A stretch of 35,959 nucleotides of DNA from the NCBI GenBank assembly GCA_945831575.1, contig CAMACX010000029.1, forward strand, positions 1 through 35,959. The letters are read 5' to 3'. Both the position numbers and the translations under genes were made by a program. This DNA is from an uncultured Mediterranea sp. Its GTDB lineage: Bacteria; Bacteroidota; Bacteroidia; Bacteroidales; Bacteroidaceae. The notes under the pieces are model-generated. The model ran no database searches. It worked only from the letters and a program-made list of their open reading frames with translations, and had not been told where the DNA came from. This document shows positions 1-6,265 of this stretch, piece after piece (position 1 is the stretch's first letter; every line of letters begins with the position of its first letter).

Positions 1-679
1 CCGCATTAGCAAGACTTTGCGCGTAAAGCCTTACATCTGTACGTAATTTGTTCAGAGGAGTATCCTGTTTGAAAGATTCGAACTTCTTATTCAAGGCTGC
101 CAAAAGAACATCTACATCAAGCGTTTTGCTTGGACGTGTGTCGTACTGTTCCTTCTTGAAATGTCGCTCCGTATCAAGACTATCTGCATCAACAAGCGCA
201 CTATAAAGTAATCTTATGAATAGTTCCTTTTGGAATGTATCTTCTATTTTGTTAAACGGACTATTGTCACACTTTGGTATTATGACTTCATCGTCTTCAA
301 GAGCCTGTTGGATATTCTTCCACTTGTTTTCCTCCTTCGCACATTTTTCCAAATCATCAAACATAGCATCTCTGTTGGGAAGACCTGCATGATGTCCTAT
401 TATAGGGAAAGCGATATTGATAAGTTTGTTCTTTCGAGCCATATAGGCACCCCATTTTGCATGAGGTTCCTTTACTCCATTTGACCTTATATATTTTTGG
501 AATCCTTTGCTGTATTTGCCAATATCATGCAACAAACCACAACACGAGTATATCTCGGCAAAATCATTTGCCAAGGCAAAAGACTTCATCAACTCAGCAA
601 CACCTTTGCAATGTTGATTCATTGATTGTTCTTCTCCATTACTGTTTGCCGAATGTGCAATATACTTACTCTGCATCAT
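1..679 (-). CDS. cas3: CRISPR-associated Cas3, N-terminal HD nuclease domain (partial, cut by window start)
   Basis: The minus frame is open from an ATG at 679 (a second ATG follows at 676) to the window edge, giving 226 residues. The N-terminus reads MMQSKYIAHSANSNGEEQS. It continues with GLLHDIGKYSKGFQKYI (H51-D52), then PHAKWGAYMA (H73), IIGHHAGLP (H96-H97) and LLYSALVDADSLDTERHF. These are the spaced His/Asp blocks of the Cas3'' HD nuclease, which degrades the DNA strand displaced by type I Cascade. The SF2 helicase part would lie beyond base 1. The layout is closest to what I know of type I-C or I-B Cas3, but the subtype cannot be decided here. The gene starts 39 nt after the higA stop on the same strand, with no visible promoter in the gap. 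It is AT-rich compared with the core genes to the right, which suggests acquisition. Confidence 0.9.
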   Translation of the reverse strand, partial: MMQSKYIAHSANSNGEEQSMNQHCKGVAELMKSFALANDFAEIYSCCGLLHDIGKYSKGFQKYIRSNGVKEPHAKWGAYMARKNKLINIAFPIIGHHAGLPNRDAMFDDLEKCAKEENKWKNIQQALEDDEVIIPKCDNSPFNKIEDTFQKELFIRLLYSALVDADSLDTERHFKKEQYDTRPSKTLDVDVLLAALNKKFESFKQDTPLNKLRTDVRLYAQSLANA

Positions 680-718
680 TTTGCTCTTACCATGACTTCA
701 AGGAGATGTGAATGGAAC

Positions 719-1024
719 TTAATATATAGGTTTCACCACCTCCACCCTCATTCCGAGTGCGTTGATGATACGATAGAAAGCGCCGACACTGGGCACGATG
801 ACACCGTTCTCCACCTTGGATATATAGGACTTGGTGGAATTGATGCGTCTTGCCAATTCTGCTTGTGTCACTTTGGCCTCTTTGCGTGCATCAAGCAATA
901 TCTGACCTGAATAGAACGAGAGTGCATCCTCTTCTGCCTTGATACGCTCTGGAGTCCCCTCCTTGCCAAATTTTTGGTCAAGGACAAGGTCATAGTCAAC
1001 GATTTGATGATTGTTTGTCTGCAT
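719..1024 (-). CDS. higA: HigA-type antitoxin, XRE-family HTH protein
   Basis: This is a 101-residue protein. The N-terminal ~40 residues are the toxin-binding/linker part. An XRE helix-turn-helix covers about residues 45-98, with VTQAELARRINSTKSYISKVENG as its core; SYISKVENG is the recognition helix region. Members of this family neutralise a RelE-like HigB toxin and usually repress their own operon. An AAAGGAGG ribosome-binding site lies 6 nt before the ATG at 1024, unusually strong for a Bacteroidales gene. The start overlaps the end of higB by 29 bp, consistent with coupled translation in toxin-first order. cas3 follows 39 nt downstream. Confidence 0.85.
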   Translation of the reverse strand: MQTNNHQIVDYDLVLDQKFGKEGTPERIKAEEDALSFYSGQILLDARKEAKVTQAELARRINSTKSYISKVENGVIVPSVGAFYRIINALGMRVEVVKPIY

Positions 1025-1337
1025 AATATGCCTCCTTTATTTTTAATGCTTTTTCTATTTCATTGGACGGAGTCTTCTGGCTCTTCTTCTGAAAGCCATT
1101 GAAGAGGACAACGACCTTACCTTCATCGAATATAAAAAACACCCGAAAGATGTTTCCTCCATATTCGGTACGCAACTCATACAGACCATCCCTAATCAGT
1201 TTGATAAACTTTGCTGGAAGTCTGTCCTGGGTTTTAAGCAAGAGAAGGCCATACTGGATTTTCTCCTGCTCTTTTTCCTTCAAGGTACTCATAAATGCCT
1301 CAAAGTATCCGCCGTATGTCAGTATCCGTCGTTTCAT
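996..1337 (-). CDS. higB: HigB-type toxin, RelE/ParE superfamily (Gp49-like)
   Basis: From the ATG at 1337 this is a 113-residue protein beginning MKRRILTYGG. The core LYELRTEYGGNIFRVFFIF followed by VVVLFNGFQKKSQKTP and a C-terminal helix IEKALKIKEAYY is typical of the phage-derived Gp49-like/HigB branch of RelE toxins. These are ribosome-dependent mRNA endonucleases. An upstream in-frame ATG at 1364 would add nine residues. I prefer 1337 because a TATTTTTG promoter box lies at 1349-1342, so a transcript would begin at about this codon. Toxin-before-antitoxin order and the overlap with the HTH gene support the HigBA assignment. Confidence 0.83.
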   Translation of the reverse strand: MKRRILTYGGYFEAFMSTLKEKEQEKIQYGLLLLKTQDRLPAKFIKLIRDGLYELRTEYGGNIFRVFFIFDEGKVVVLFNGFQKKSQKTPSNEIEKALKIKEAYYADKQSSNR

Positions 1338-1341
1338 GGTG

Positions 1342-1372
1342 CAAAAATAATATATGTTGCTCAATTATACAA
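1342..1372 (-). promoter_or_regulatory. Predicted promoter of higBA
   Basis: On the minus strand, TATTTTTG (1349-1342) matches the Bacteroidales -7 box TAnnTTTG. A TTG at 1372-1370 lies 20 nt upstream as a -33 element. The -7 box ends only 4 nt before the higB ATG, so the mRNA may be leaderless or nearly so. The spacer holds GTTG...CAAC inverted half-sites that could bind HigA. Confidence 0.5.
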
Positions 1373-1415
1373 CTCTAATAAAGATAACTTGGATAATTCA
1401 CCAAATTAATAATTT

Positions 1416-2777
1416 TCAATCCTCCGGTGCACTGCGATACTCCTCGTCCATCTCCATGCAGAGGCGGGTGAAGCGGTCGCAGAGGGTGGGGCTCCATTTG
1501 CGCTTGCGGTGGGTGGCGAGGTAGAGCTGATAGTCCTTCGCGTTCCAGCGGGTGTAGAGGCAGTCGGTGAAGTAGCCGCTGTACTCTCGCAGGGTGTCGC
1601 CGGTGAAGGGTATCACACCGGGCTCACTGCCAAACCACTCGGGACTCATCATCTGCTGCGCAAAGGTCTCAAACTTCTCCGTAGTGAGGAGGTTGCGGAA
1701 ACGCAATACACTCCATACACAGAACCAGTGGTTCTTCCGCTTCACCAAGGGGAGCATCCGCCTGATGCGCTCACGCAGCTGACGCAGGTCGATGCGCTTG
1801 TCATGGAGCATGGTGCAGAACACCTGGTTGGGCAGCTCCTCGACGGTGAGCTGCGGACGGCTCAGATTCTCCAGCTCGCGGGCCAGAAGTTGCCACTTGC
1901 AGATGGCGGCTATCAGTTCGCAGAAATCCTCCATATCAATCTCGCCCAATTCGGCGAGGTCGTCCACCAAGGCATCAAGGTCATCAATGTGCCTCATGAA
2001 GCAGAGCTGCAGCCGCTGGGGCACCTCCTTGCGGAGCTCCTTCTGTGCAGTCCGCAGCAGCTGCTCGGTGAGTAGGCCGTCGTGGTCGAAGCGCAGGCTT
2101 TCGATGTAGCGTTCCAGCTCCCTACTCCCCTCGGGGGATTCGGCGAAGCGCTTCAGGTGGGCCAGAAGCATCTGGCGTCCTTCATCGAGGTCCATCTTTT
2201 CGTGAGTCAGTTCGTCCATGCGGATGAAGTGGCGCAAGAGGTAGCACAGCAGGGTATAGATCTCGAAGAGCATCCACATGCGTTCCTTGTGGGTTATGCC
2301 AGGATATTGGACCACTCCTTTCTTCTTCATCTCTTTCTCGACGATGCGCGCGGCTTCAATCGTGGTGTCAATACCATCGAAGTTGATCTCGGGTACCTCC
2401 TTGAACCAGGGCATCACCTCGGAAATGCTGTAGGGGAAAAGATCAGCCTTGACACCCTCGAAACGCCCATCGGTCTGGTAACGCGCCACGGTACGATTGA
2501 TGAAAGGCGAAAAGATGCCTACGACGAAAAGGGTCATCTCGTTGCGGAAGTCGATGTTCTGCTGCGCACGCTCCCGGCAGAAGTTCTCGTGCTGAAGACG
2601 GAAGTCGATGTCGGCCATCACACACAATTTGGAGGCTTTGATGTAAAATGATTTAAGGTCGAGGTTGAGTTCCATGGTGGTCATGTCGTCACACCCCTGC
2701 ACCAGCAGCATACCCTGGTTGATAAGGGCTTGAATCTGCCGGTCGAATACTTCGTAGCTGAATTCCTGGTCTGTCAT
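1416..2777 (-). CDS. Conserved-looking hypothetical protein, 453 aa
   Basis: I do not recognise this protein. It has 453 residues, is rich in Leu, Glu, Arg and aromatic residues, has no signal peptide or clear membrane segment, and looks largely alpha-helical. Examples are KERMWMLFEIYTLLCYLLRHF near residue 170 and the acidic stretch IDDLDALVDDLAELGEIDMEDF near residue 270. No nucleotide-binding or catalytic motif stands out. It is divergent from the VirE-like helicase at 3053 and shares a repeat-bearing intergenic region with it, so the two may belong to the same accessory element. Its base composition matches the VirE-like gene rather than the AT-rich cas3/higBA segment. The start at 2777 is preceded directly by a 15-bp tandem repeat. 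Confidence 0.8.
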   Translation of the reverse strand: MTDQEFSYEVFDRQIQALINQGMLLVQGCDDMTTMELNLDLKSFYIKASKLCVMADIDFRLQHENFCRERAQQNIDFRNEMTLFVVGIFSPFINRTVARYQTDGRFEGVKADLFPYSISEVMPWFKEVPEINFDGIDTTIEAARIVEKEMKKKGVVQYPGITHKERMWMLFEIYTLLCYLLRHFIRMDELTHEKMDLDEGRQMLLAHLKRFAESPEGSRELERYIESLRFDHDGLLTEQLLRTAQKELRKEVPQRLQLCFMRHIDDLDALVDDLAELGEIDMEDFCELIAAICKWQLLARELENLSRPQLTVEELPNQVFCTMLHDKRIDLRQLRERIRRMLPLVKRKNHWFCVWSVLRFRNLLTTEKFETFAQQMMSPEWFGSEPGVIPFTGDTLREYSGYFTDCLYTRWNAKDYQLYLATHRKRKWSPTLCDRFTRLCMEMDEEYRSAPED

Positions 2778-2778
2778 C

Positions 2779-2808
2779 TCCGTGGTTCTTTAATCCGTGG
2801 TTCTTTAA
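2779..2808. repeat. Two tandem copies of a 15-bp repeat in the leader of the 453-aa gene
   Basis: The unit TCCGTGGTTCTTTAA occurs at 2779-2793 and again at 2794-2808, followed by a degenerate third copy (TCAATGGTTTAG). On the minus strand it reads TTAAAGAACCACGGA, directly upstream of the start codon at 2777. The AACCACGGATTA-like string resembles the AACCACAGATTA ends of the element at 35098-35342. Confidence 0.85.
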
Positions 2809-2834
2809 TCAATGGTTTAGTCACAAATGAGCCA

Positions 2835-2842
2835 CAAATATA
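2835..2842 (-). promoter_or_regulatory. Predicted -7 box for the 453-aa gene
   Basis: TATATTTG on the minus strand (2842-2835) matches TAnnTTTG. It would start transcription near 2828 and give a leader of about 50 nt. I see no clear -33 TTTG; AGGGAAAT repeats occupy that position instead. Confidence 0.4.
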
Positions 2843-2857
2843 GTGATTCTATCGGAT

Positions 2858-2903
2858 ATTTCCCTGCTCATTTCCCTATTTTGGCCGATTATTTCCCTAT
2901 TTT
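2858..2903. repeat. Three ATTTCCCT direct repeats between divergent genes
   Basis: ATTTCCCT occurs at 2858-2865, 2870-2877 and 2891-2898. The last two copies extend to ATTTCCCTATTTT (2870-2882 and 2891-2903) with a 21-bp period, two helical turns. The array lies between the promoters of the 453-aa gene and the VirE-like gene, so it could be an operator or iteron set controlling both. Confidence 0.7.
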
Positions 2904-2934
2904 ACACGAAATCGGGGACAGAACGCGGGGAAAA

Positions 2935-2967
2935 TTTGGCTTTCGGGTGATTCTTGGAGTAACTTTG
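2935..2967 (+). promoter_or_regulatory. Predicted promoter of the VirE-like gene
   Basis: TTTG (2935-2938), a 21-nt spacer and TAACTTTG (2960-2967) make a good match to the Bacteroidales -33/-7 consensus. The transcript would begin near 2974, about 80 nt before the ATG at 3053. Confidence 0.6.
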
Positions 2968-3052
2968 CATCAGCTTTTGAGGGCGAACACACAGATCCGC
3001 CCCTTCACAAGGTGGAATGATTTACTCTTTATACCTTATATATAGTATGTAT

Positions 3053-4264
3053 ATGGAAAATGCTTTTCTTAACGACACCTCGGCATTGCAGGCAATGACC
3101 CAGGTACAGGAGGCGCTGCTTGAGGCAGAGAGCTTCCTCAACGAGAACTATCGGTTTCGCCACAACCTGCTCAGTGGCAAGACGGAATTCATGCGGCTCC
3201 CCGATGCGACGGCCTGGGAGGTGCTGACCGAGATGGCCGTCAACTCCATCATCCTCCACGCCAAGCGCGAGGGCATCGGGGGCAAACGCTCGCCCAGGAA
3301 CAACATCGAGGAGCTGCTCCACTCCAACCAGGTGCCCCTCTTCGACCCCATCCGTGAGTACCTTGACAGTCTCCCCGAGTGGGACGGCAAGAACCATGTG
3401 GCTCAGCTCTTTGGCCGTCTCCCCGGAGTGACCTCTGAGCAGCTGGCATGGCTCAGTACCTGGCTCCGCTCCGCCGTGGCTCACTGGCTGGGCATGGATA
3501 CGCTCCACGGCAACGAGTGTGTGCCGGTGCTGATCGGTGAGCAGGGCTGCGGCAAGAGCACCTTTGCGGTGCGGTTGCTCCCTAAGCCGTTGCGCATCTA
3601 TTTCCTCGACCACATCAACCTGGGGAACAAGTTTGACAGCGAGATGGCCCTGACCCACAACCTGTTGGTCAACATCGACGAGTTTGCCAACATGGGTCCC
3701 TCGCAGCAGGGGCGGCTGAAGCAGATGCTCTCAAAGGTGAAGGTCAATGGTCGCCCCATCTTCGGCAAAGCGCAGGAGGACCGTCCGAGGTTTGCCTCGT
3801 TCCTGGCTACCACAAACGAGGCTCAGCCGCTCTGCGATGAGACGGGCAGCCGCCGCTACCTCTGCATCAAGATACCCAAGGGTCAGCTCATCGACAACGA
3901 GAGCCCCATCGACTACACGCAGCTCTTTGCCCAGCTGAAGCACGAGCTGCTAGTGGACAAAGTGCCCTACTGGTTCAGCAACGCCGAAGTGGCTCGCATC
4001 CAGCGTGCTAACCTCCCCTACCAACGGAGCGAGAGCAGCCTGGAGCGACTGGTGTGCCACTGCTATCAGCTGCCCGAGGGAGAGGGCGAAGGCATCTGGC
4101 TGAGCAGCAACGAGGTACTGAGCGGCGTGAAGCGACAGTTCCCGCAGCTGCGGTGCGACCACTCCACCAAGGTACGGCTGGGCCTGGTGCTTCGCTACCT
4201 CGGCTGCGAGTCGAAGCATACCAGAGAAGGCATGGTGTACAGACTTAACGCTATCGCTGCGTAA
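3053..4264 (+). CDS. VirE-family (virulence-associated E) P-loop helicase/ATPase
   Basis: From the ATG at 3053 (alternatives at 3047 and 3017) this is a 403-residue protein. The P-loop domain shows Walker A GEQGCGKST (about residues 162-170), Walker B LLVNIDEFA (D209-E210), a sensor-like FLATTNE and an arginine pair in ETGSRRYLC. This is the superfamily 3-like helicase domain of PF05272 proteins, which unwind DNA for phage- or plasmid-type replication. Many Bacteroidales VirE proteins carry an extra N-terminal BT4734-like/primase region; here only a short N-terminal segment precedes the ATPase, so primase activity is not expected from this protein alone. A DUF6078-like gene follows on the same strand after a repeat-filled spacer. 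Possible role: replication protein of a decayed mobile element, or a host-domesticated copy. Confidence 0.85.
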   Translation: MENAFLNDTSALQAMTQVQEALLEAESFLNENYRFRHNLLSGKTEFMRLPDATAWEVLTEMAVNSIILHAKREGIGGKRSPRNNIEELLHSNQVPLFDPIREYLDSLPEWDGKNHVAQLFGRLPGVTSEQLAWLSTWLRSAVAHWLGMDTLHGNECVPVLIGEQGCGKSTFAVRLLPKPLRIYFLDHINLGNKFDSEMALTHNLLVNIDEFANMGPSQQGRLKQMLSKVKVNGRPIFGKAQEDRPRFASFLATTNEAQPLCDETGSRRYLCIKIPKGQLIDNESPIDYTQLFAQLKHELLVDKVPYWFSNAEVARIQRANLPYQRSESSLERLVCHCYQLPEGEGEGIWLSSNEVLSGVKRQFPQLRCDHSTKVRLGLVLRYLGCESKHTREGMVYRLNAIAA

Positions 4265-4287
4265 AAAAACGCATAGTCTGTAGTAAA

Positions 4288-4432
4288 ACACTTCACACTT
4301 CACAAAAGCTTGTATATATCTGTAATACAATAGATTAGACGTGTGAAGTGTTGTGAAGTATCAAATACAGACTTCACACCTATAACCATTTCATAATCAA
4401 CAATATACAGAGGATTGTGAAGTGTGAAGTGT
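4288..4432. repeat. Alternating GTGAAGTGT repeats with a 16-bp perfect inverted repeat
   Basis: ACACTTCACACTTCAC (4288-4303) is the exact reverse complement of GTGAAGTGTGAAGTGT (4417-4432). Between them lie GTGTGAAGTGTTGTGAAGT (4341-4359) and ACTTCACAC (4371-4379). The copies alternate minus, plus, minus, plus. This could be an array of protein-binding sites, an origin-like region or a foldable RNA. Confidence 0.85.
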
Positions 4433-4507
4433 TTTTCATCATCAGGACGATTTTTCATGCCCCTACAGCTAGGTATATCAACAGATCATCATCTGAATGA
4501 TAAACTA

Positions 4508-4547
4508 TTTTCATCACGTTGAAAAATATTTTTCAACTGCATGAAAA
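4508..4547. promoter_or_regulatory. 40-bp palindrome upstream of the DUF6078-like gene
   Basis: The centre GTTGAAAAATATTTTTCAAC (4518-4537) is a perfect 20-bp palindrome. It is flanked by CAC/TGC and then by TTTTCAT (4508-4514) and ATGAAAA (4541-4547), which also pair. It lies 50-90 nt before the ATG at 4598. An operator for a dimeric or tetrameric regulator is the simplest reading. A terminator is unlikely because the loop and stem are AT-rich. Confidence 0.75.
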
Positions 4548-4597
4548 CGGTTTACCATCGGGATGAAAACAAGTCAAATAGAAATACTTTATCATCT

Positions 4598-5026
4598 ATG
4601 AAGCAAGAACAACTCACCAATGACACCTGCTGCCAGGCAGCAGCATGTCCCAAGCGCAACGAGTGTGTGCGCTACACCAATTACCTCCGTGCGCAAGCCG
4701 AGAGCGAAGTCTATTCCCTGCTCAACCCCTGCAAGGTGAGCTACAGCGAGGCTGGTTGCCCCCACCTCCTCATGGAGCGCACCGAGCGCTGGGCCTACGG
4801 CTTCAAGGCCCTCCTCGGCACCGTGCCCATCGCCAACAAGTCGATGCTGCGGTGCGGAGCCTTCGGCAAGAGCCAGGCCACCTACTACCGCAACCTCAAC
4901 GGCCAGCGCGGGCTCAACCCCCAGGAACAGCAACTCATCCTCCAGGCCGTAGCCCAAGCCGGCGGAGACCCCACCACAGGCTTCGACCGCTACCAGGAGC
5001 ATCAGGTCTTCTTCACCGGGGAATAG
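4598..5026 (+). CDS. DUF6078-like cysteine-containing protein
   Basis: This is a 142-residue protein from the ATG at 4598. The N-terminal CCQAAACPKRNECVRYTNYL puts several cysteines in a metal-binding-like arrangement, and another pair follows (NPCKVSYSEAGCPHL). The second half, SMLRCGAFGKSQATYYRNLNGQRGLNPQEQQLI followed by FDRYQEH, looks like a helix-turn-helix-like segment. From memory this pattern matches the DUF6078 family, small Bacteroidales proteins of unknown function that occur near mobile or variable regions; I could not confirm this by search. It lies downstream of the VirE-like gene on the same strand, beyond the repeat-rich spacer. Confidence 0.75.
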   Translation: MKQEQLTNDTCCQAAACPKRNECVRYTNYLRAQAESEVYSLLNPCKVSYSEAGCPHLLMERTERWAYGFKALLGTVPIANKSMLRCGAFGKSQATYYRNLNGQRGLNPQEQQLILQAVAQAGGDPTTGFDRYQEHQVFFTGE

Positions 5027-5079
5027 TCATCTGCTATCCAGTCTCTTATCACCAATTTAAGTGCAGCTATTCCCTTCGT

Positions 5080-5111
5080 CCCTCCCACTCCATTCCTCCA
5101 CTGTGGGAGGG
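5080..5111. repeat. 9-bp inverted repeat (stem-loop) after the DUF6078-like gene
   Basis: CCCTCCCAC (5080-5088) pairs with GTGGGAGGG (5103-5111) across a 14-nt loop. It lies ~55 nt after the stop at 5026. No T-run follows, so a Rho-independent terminator is not established; it may stabilise the mRNA 3' end. The remaining bases from 5112 to 5217 show nothing I can name. Confidence 0.6.
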
Positions 5112-5217
5112 GCACAGCAACAGCGAAACTCCTATCGGCATTCGTGAGCATAGTTCACATAATTTCCTAAAATCTACTCGATATGAATCATCTCCGGACA
5201 TGAATTCCAAGTCCCAT

Positions 5218-5440
5218 TCAGTGATTGCTTAAGGCGTAGAGTGGGATAATATCCACATGACGTTCGGCATCGCCGTCTTTCGGGTCATAATATATCAGTT
5301 CGCCGGAATGTCTTGCCCAATTCTCTTACGGCAGTAGATTTGCCCACCTGACGCGCACCACGTATCAGCAATGGCTTGCGCCGTGGTGCAGCCTTCCACT
5401 CGCGAATCATTTCATCAATATGTCTCTTGAAGTATTCCAT
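5218..5440 (-). pseudogene. Remnant of an AAA ATPase (DUF4143-type) gene with a large internal deletion
   Basis: From the ATG at 5440 the minus strand encodes a start typical of AAA ATPases with a C-terminal DUF4143 domain: MEYFKRHIDEMIREW, then KPLLIRGARQVGKST with an intact Walker A (GARQVGKST), then AVRELGKTF. That frame soon stops. A shifted frame then gives GELIYYDPKDGDAERHVDII and PLYALSNH before a stop at 5218-5220, which resembles the very C-terminus of the same family. An intact protein would be around 400 residues, so nearly the whole middle is missing, with the join near 5330 out of frame. A promoter-like box remains at 5459-5466. Such ATPases are common, mobile accessory genes in Bacteroidales. 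Confidence 0.8.
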
Positions 5441-5458
5441 ATAGACTTGTTTTGGGAA

Positions 5459-5466
5459 CAAAGATA
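5459..5466 (-). promoter_or_regulatory. Predicted -7 box of the ATPase pseudogene
   Basis: TATCTTTG on the minus strand (5466-5459) fits TAnnTTTG and lies 18 nt upstream of the remnant's ATG. Confidence 0.35.
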
Positions 5467-5534
5467 CACCTTATTCCCGAAATCCGTACCGATATTTGGG
5501 TAAATCCGTCTGAAATCGGCACCGAAACCCGATA

Positions 5535-6191
5535 TCACTCAATGCTTGAAATAATCACGTCATCAAACTCATCCATGTACTCTATCAGCCGCTCGTTGTA
5601 GTTGTGGCGCTTCACGCGGATCTGAAGACTGGCTTCGTAAGTCTCGCCCTGAGGCGTGCGGCGGTTCTTGAGCTCGTAGGAATAGAGCTCGATGCAGTCC
5701 TTCTTGATCTGATTGACCAGGTCCTTCACGCTCTCCTTGGAGGTGGCTGTGAAGGTGAGCATCACCGTAGTGGTGCCAATGGGAGGGATGAGCACATTGA
5801 GCACCTCCAGGCCCAGTATGACCAGCACCGTGGCGATGGCGGCAATGGCATACATGCCCGTACCGCAAGCCAGTCCGATGGCTGCCGTAACCCACAGCCC
5901 TGCCGCCGTGGTGAGTCCGCGCACCATATTCTTCTGGAAGATGATTGTTCCCGCACCCAGGAAACCGATGCCCGACACCACCTGAGCAGCCACACGCGAA
6001 GAGTCTTTCACCTCCTCCCCGAATCCATACTGTGACACAATGCAGAACAATGCACTGCCCAAGGCGACCAGAAAGTGGGTACGGAAACCTGCCTCCTTGG
6101 CACGCCATTCACGCTCTACACCAATGATACCGCCCAGCAGCAGGGCAGTAGCAAAACGTAGTGATACCTCAATAATCATGTCCATAGTCAC
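5535..6191 (-). CDS. MgtC/SapB family membrane protein
   Basis: This is a 218-residue protein. The N-terminal ~135 residues hold four to five hydrophobic segments with the family's conserved pieces: LLLGGIIGVEREWRAKEAGFRTH, LVALGSALFCIVS, VVSGIGFLGAGTII, GLTTAAGLWVTAAIGLACG and MYAIAAIATVLVIL. The soluble C-terminal ~85 residues resemble an ACT-like domain (TVMLTFTATSKESVKDLVNQI and onward). MgtC proteins are inner-membrane proteins linked to magnesium limitation and acid or intracellular survival; in many bacteria the exact activity is unsettled. The gene has its own promoter (6218-6248) immediately downstream of the ABC exporter gene, so it is probably a separate transcription unit. The start at 6191 has an alternative ATG two codons later. 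Confidence 0.92.
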   Translation of the reverse strand: MTMDMIIEVSLRFATALLLGGIIGVEREWRAKEAGFRTHFLVALGSALFCIVSQYGFGEEVKDSSRVAAQVVSGIGFLGAGTIIFQKNMVRGLTTAAGLWVTAAIGLACGTGMYAIAAIATVLVILGLEVLNVLIPPIGTTTVMLTFTATSKESVKDLVNQIKKDCIELYSYELKNRRTPQGETYEASLQIRVKRHNYNERLIEYMDEFDDVIISSIE

Positions 6192-6217
6192 AAAAGTTTA
6201 ATCCATTAAGTTGCCCA

Positions 6218-6248
6218 CAAAAGTACAAAAGGCTTCCGACTTATGCAA
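6218..6248 (-). promoter_or_regulatory. Predicted promoter of the mgtC-like gene
   Basis: On the minus strand, TACTTTTG (6225-6218) is preceded by TTGCA (6248-6244) with about 20 nt between the TTG and the -7 box. This fits the Bacteroidales consensus. Expected start is near 6211, 20 nt before the ATG. Confidence 0.6.
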
Positions 6249-6265
6249 CTATTTATGACATCTAT

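Larger units (their letters stand above)
4265..4597. other. Repeat-rich spacer between the VirE-like and DUF6078-like genes
   Basis: This 333-bp spacer contains no convincing gene. Its first half carries copies of a GTGAAGTGT-type repeat in alternating orientation (4288-4432). Its second half carries TTTTTCAT motifs near 4432, 4451 and 4508 and a large palindrome (4508-4547). The reading frame that could start at 4541 lies inside the palindrome, so I start the next gene at 4598. Confidence 0.75.

Noticed and set aside
230..910. Three overlapping plus-strand open frames at the left end
   Set aside because: The minus strand here encodes the Cas3 HD domain and HigA with clear family motifs; the plus frames are shadows.
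2827..3045. Small plus-strand open frame upstream of the VirE-like gene
   Set aside because: It spans the ATTTCCCT repeats and the predicted promoter, so it is regulatory DNA rather than a gene.
4288..4432. Possible CRISPR array
   Set aside because: The repeats are short, alternate in orientation and have unequal gaps; a CRISPR array has same-direction repeats with even spacing.
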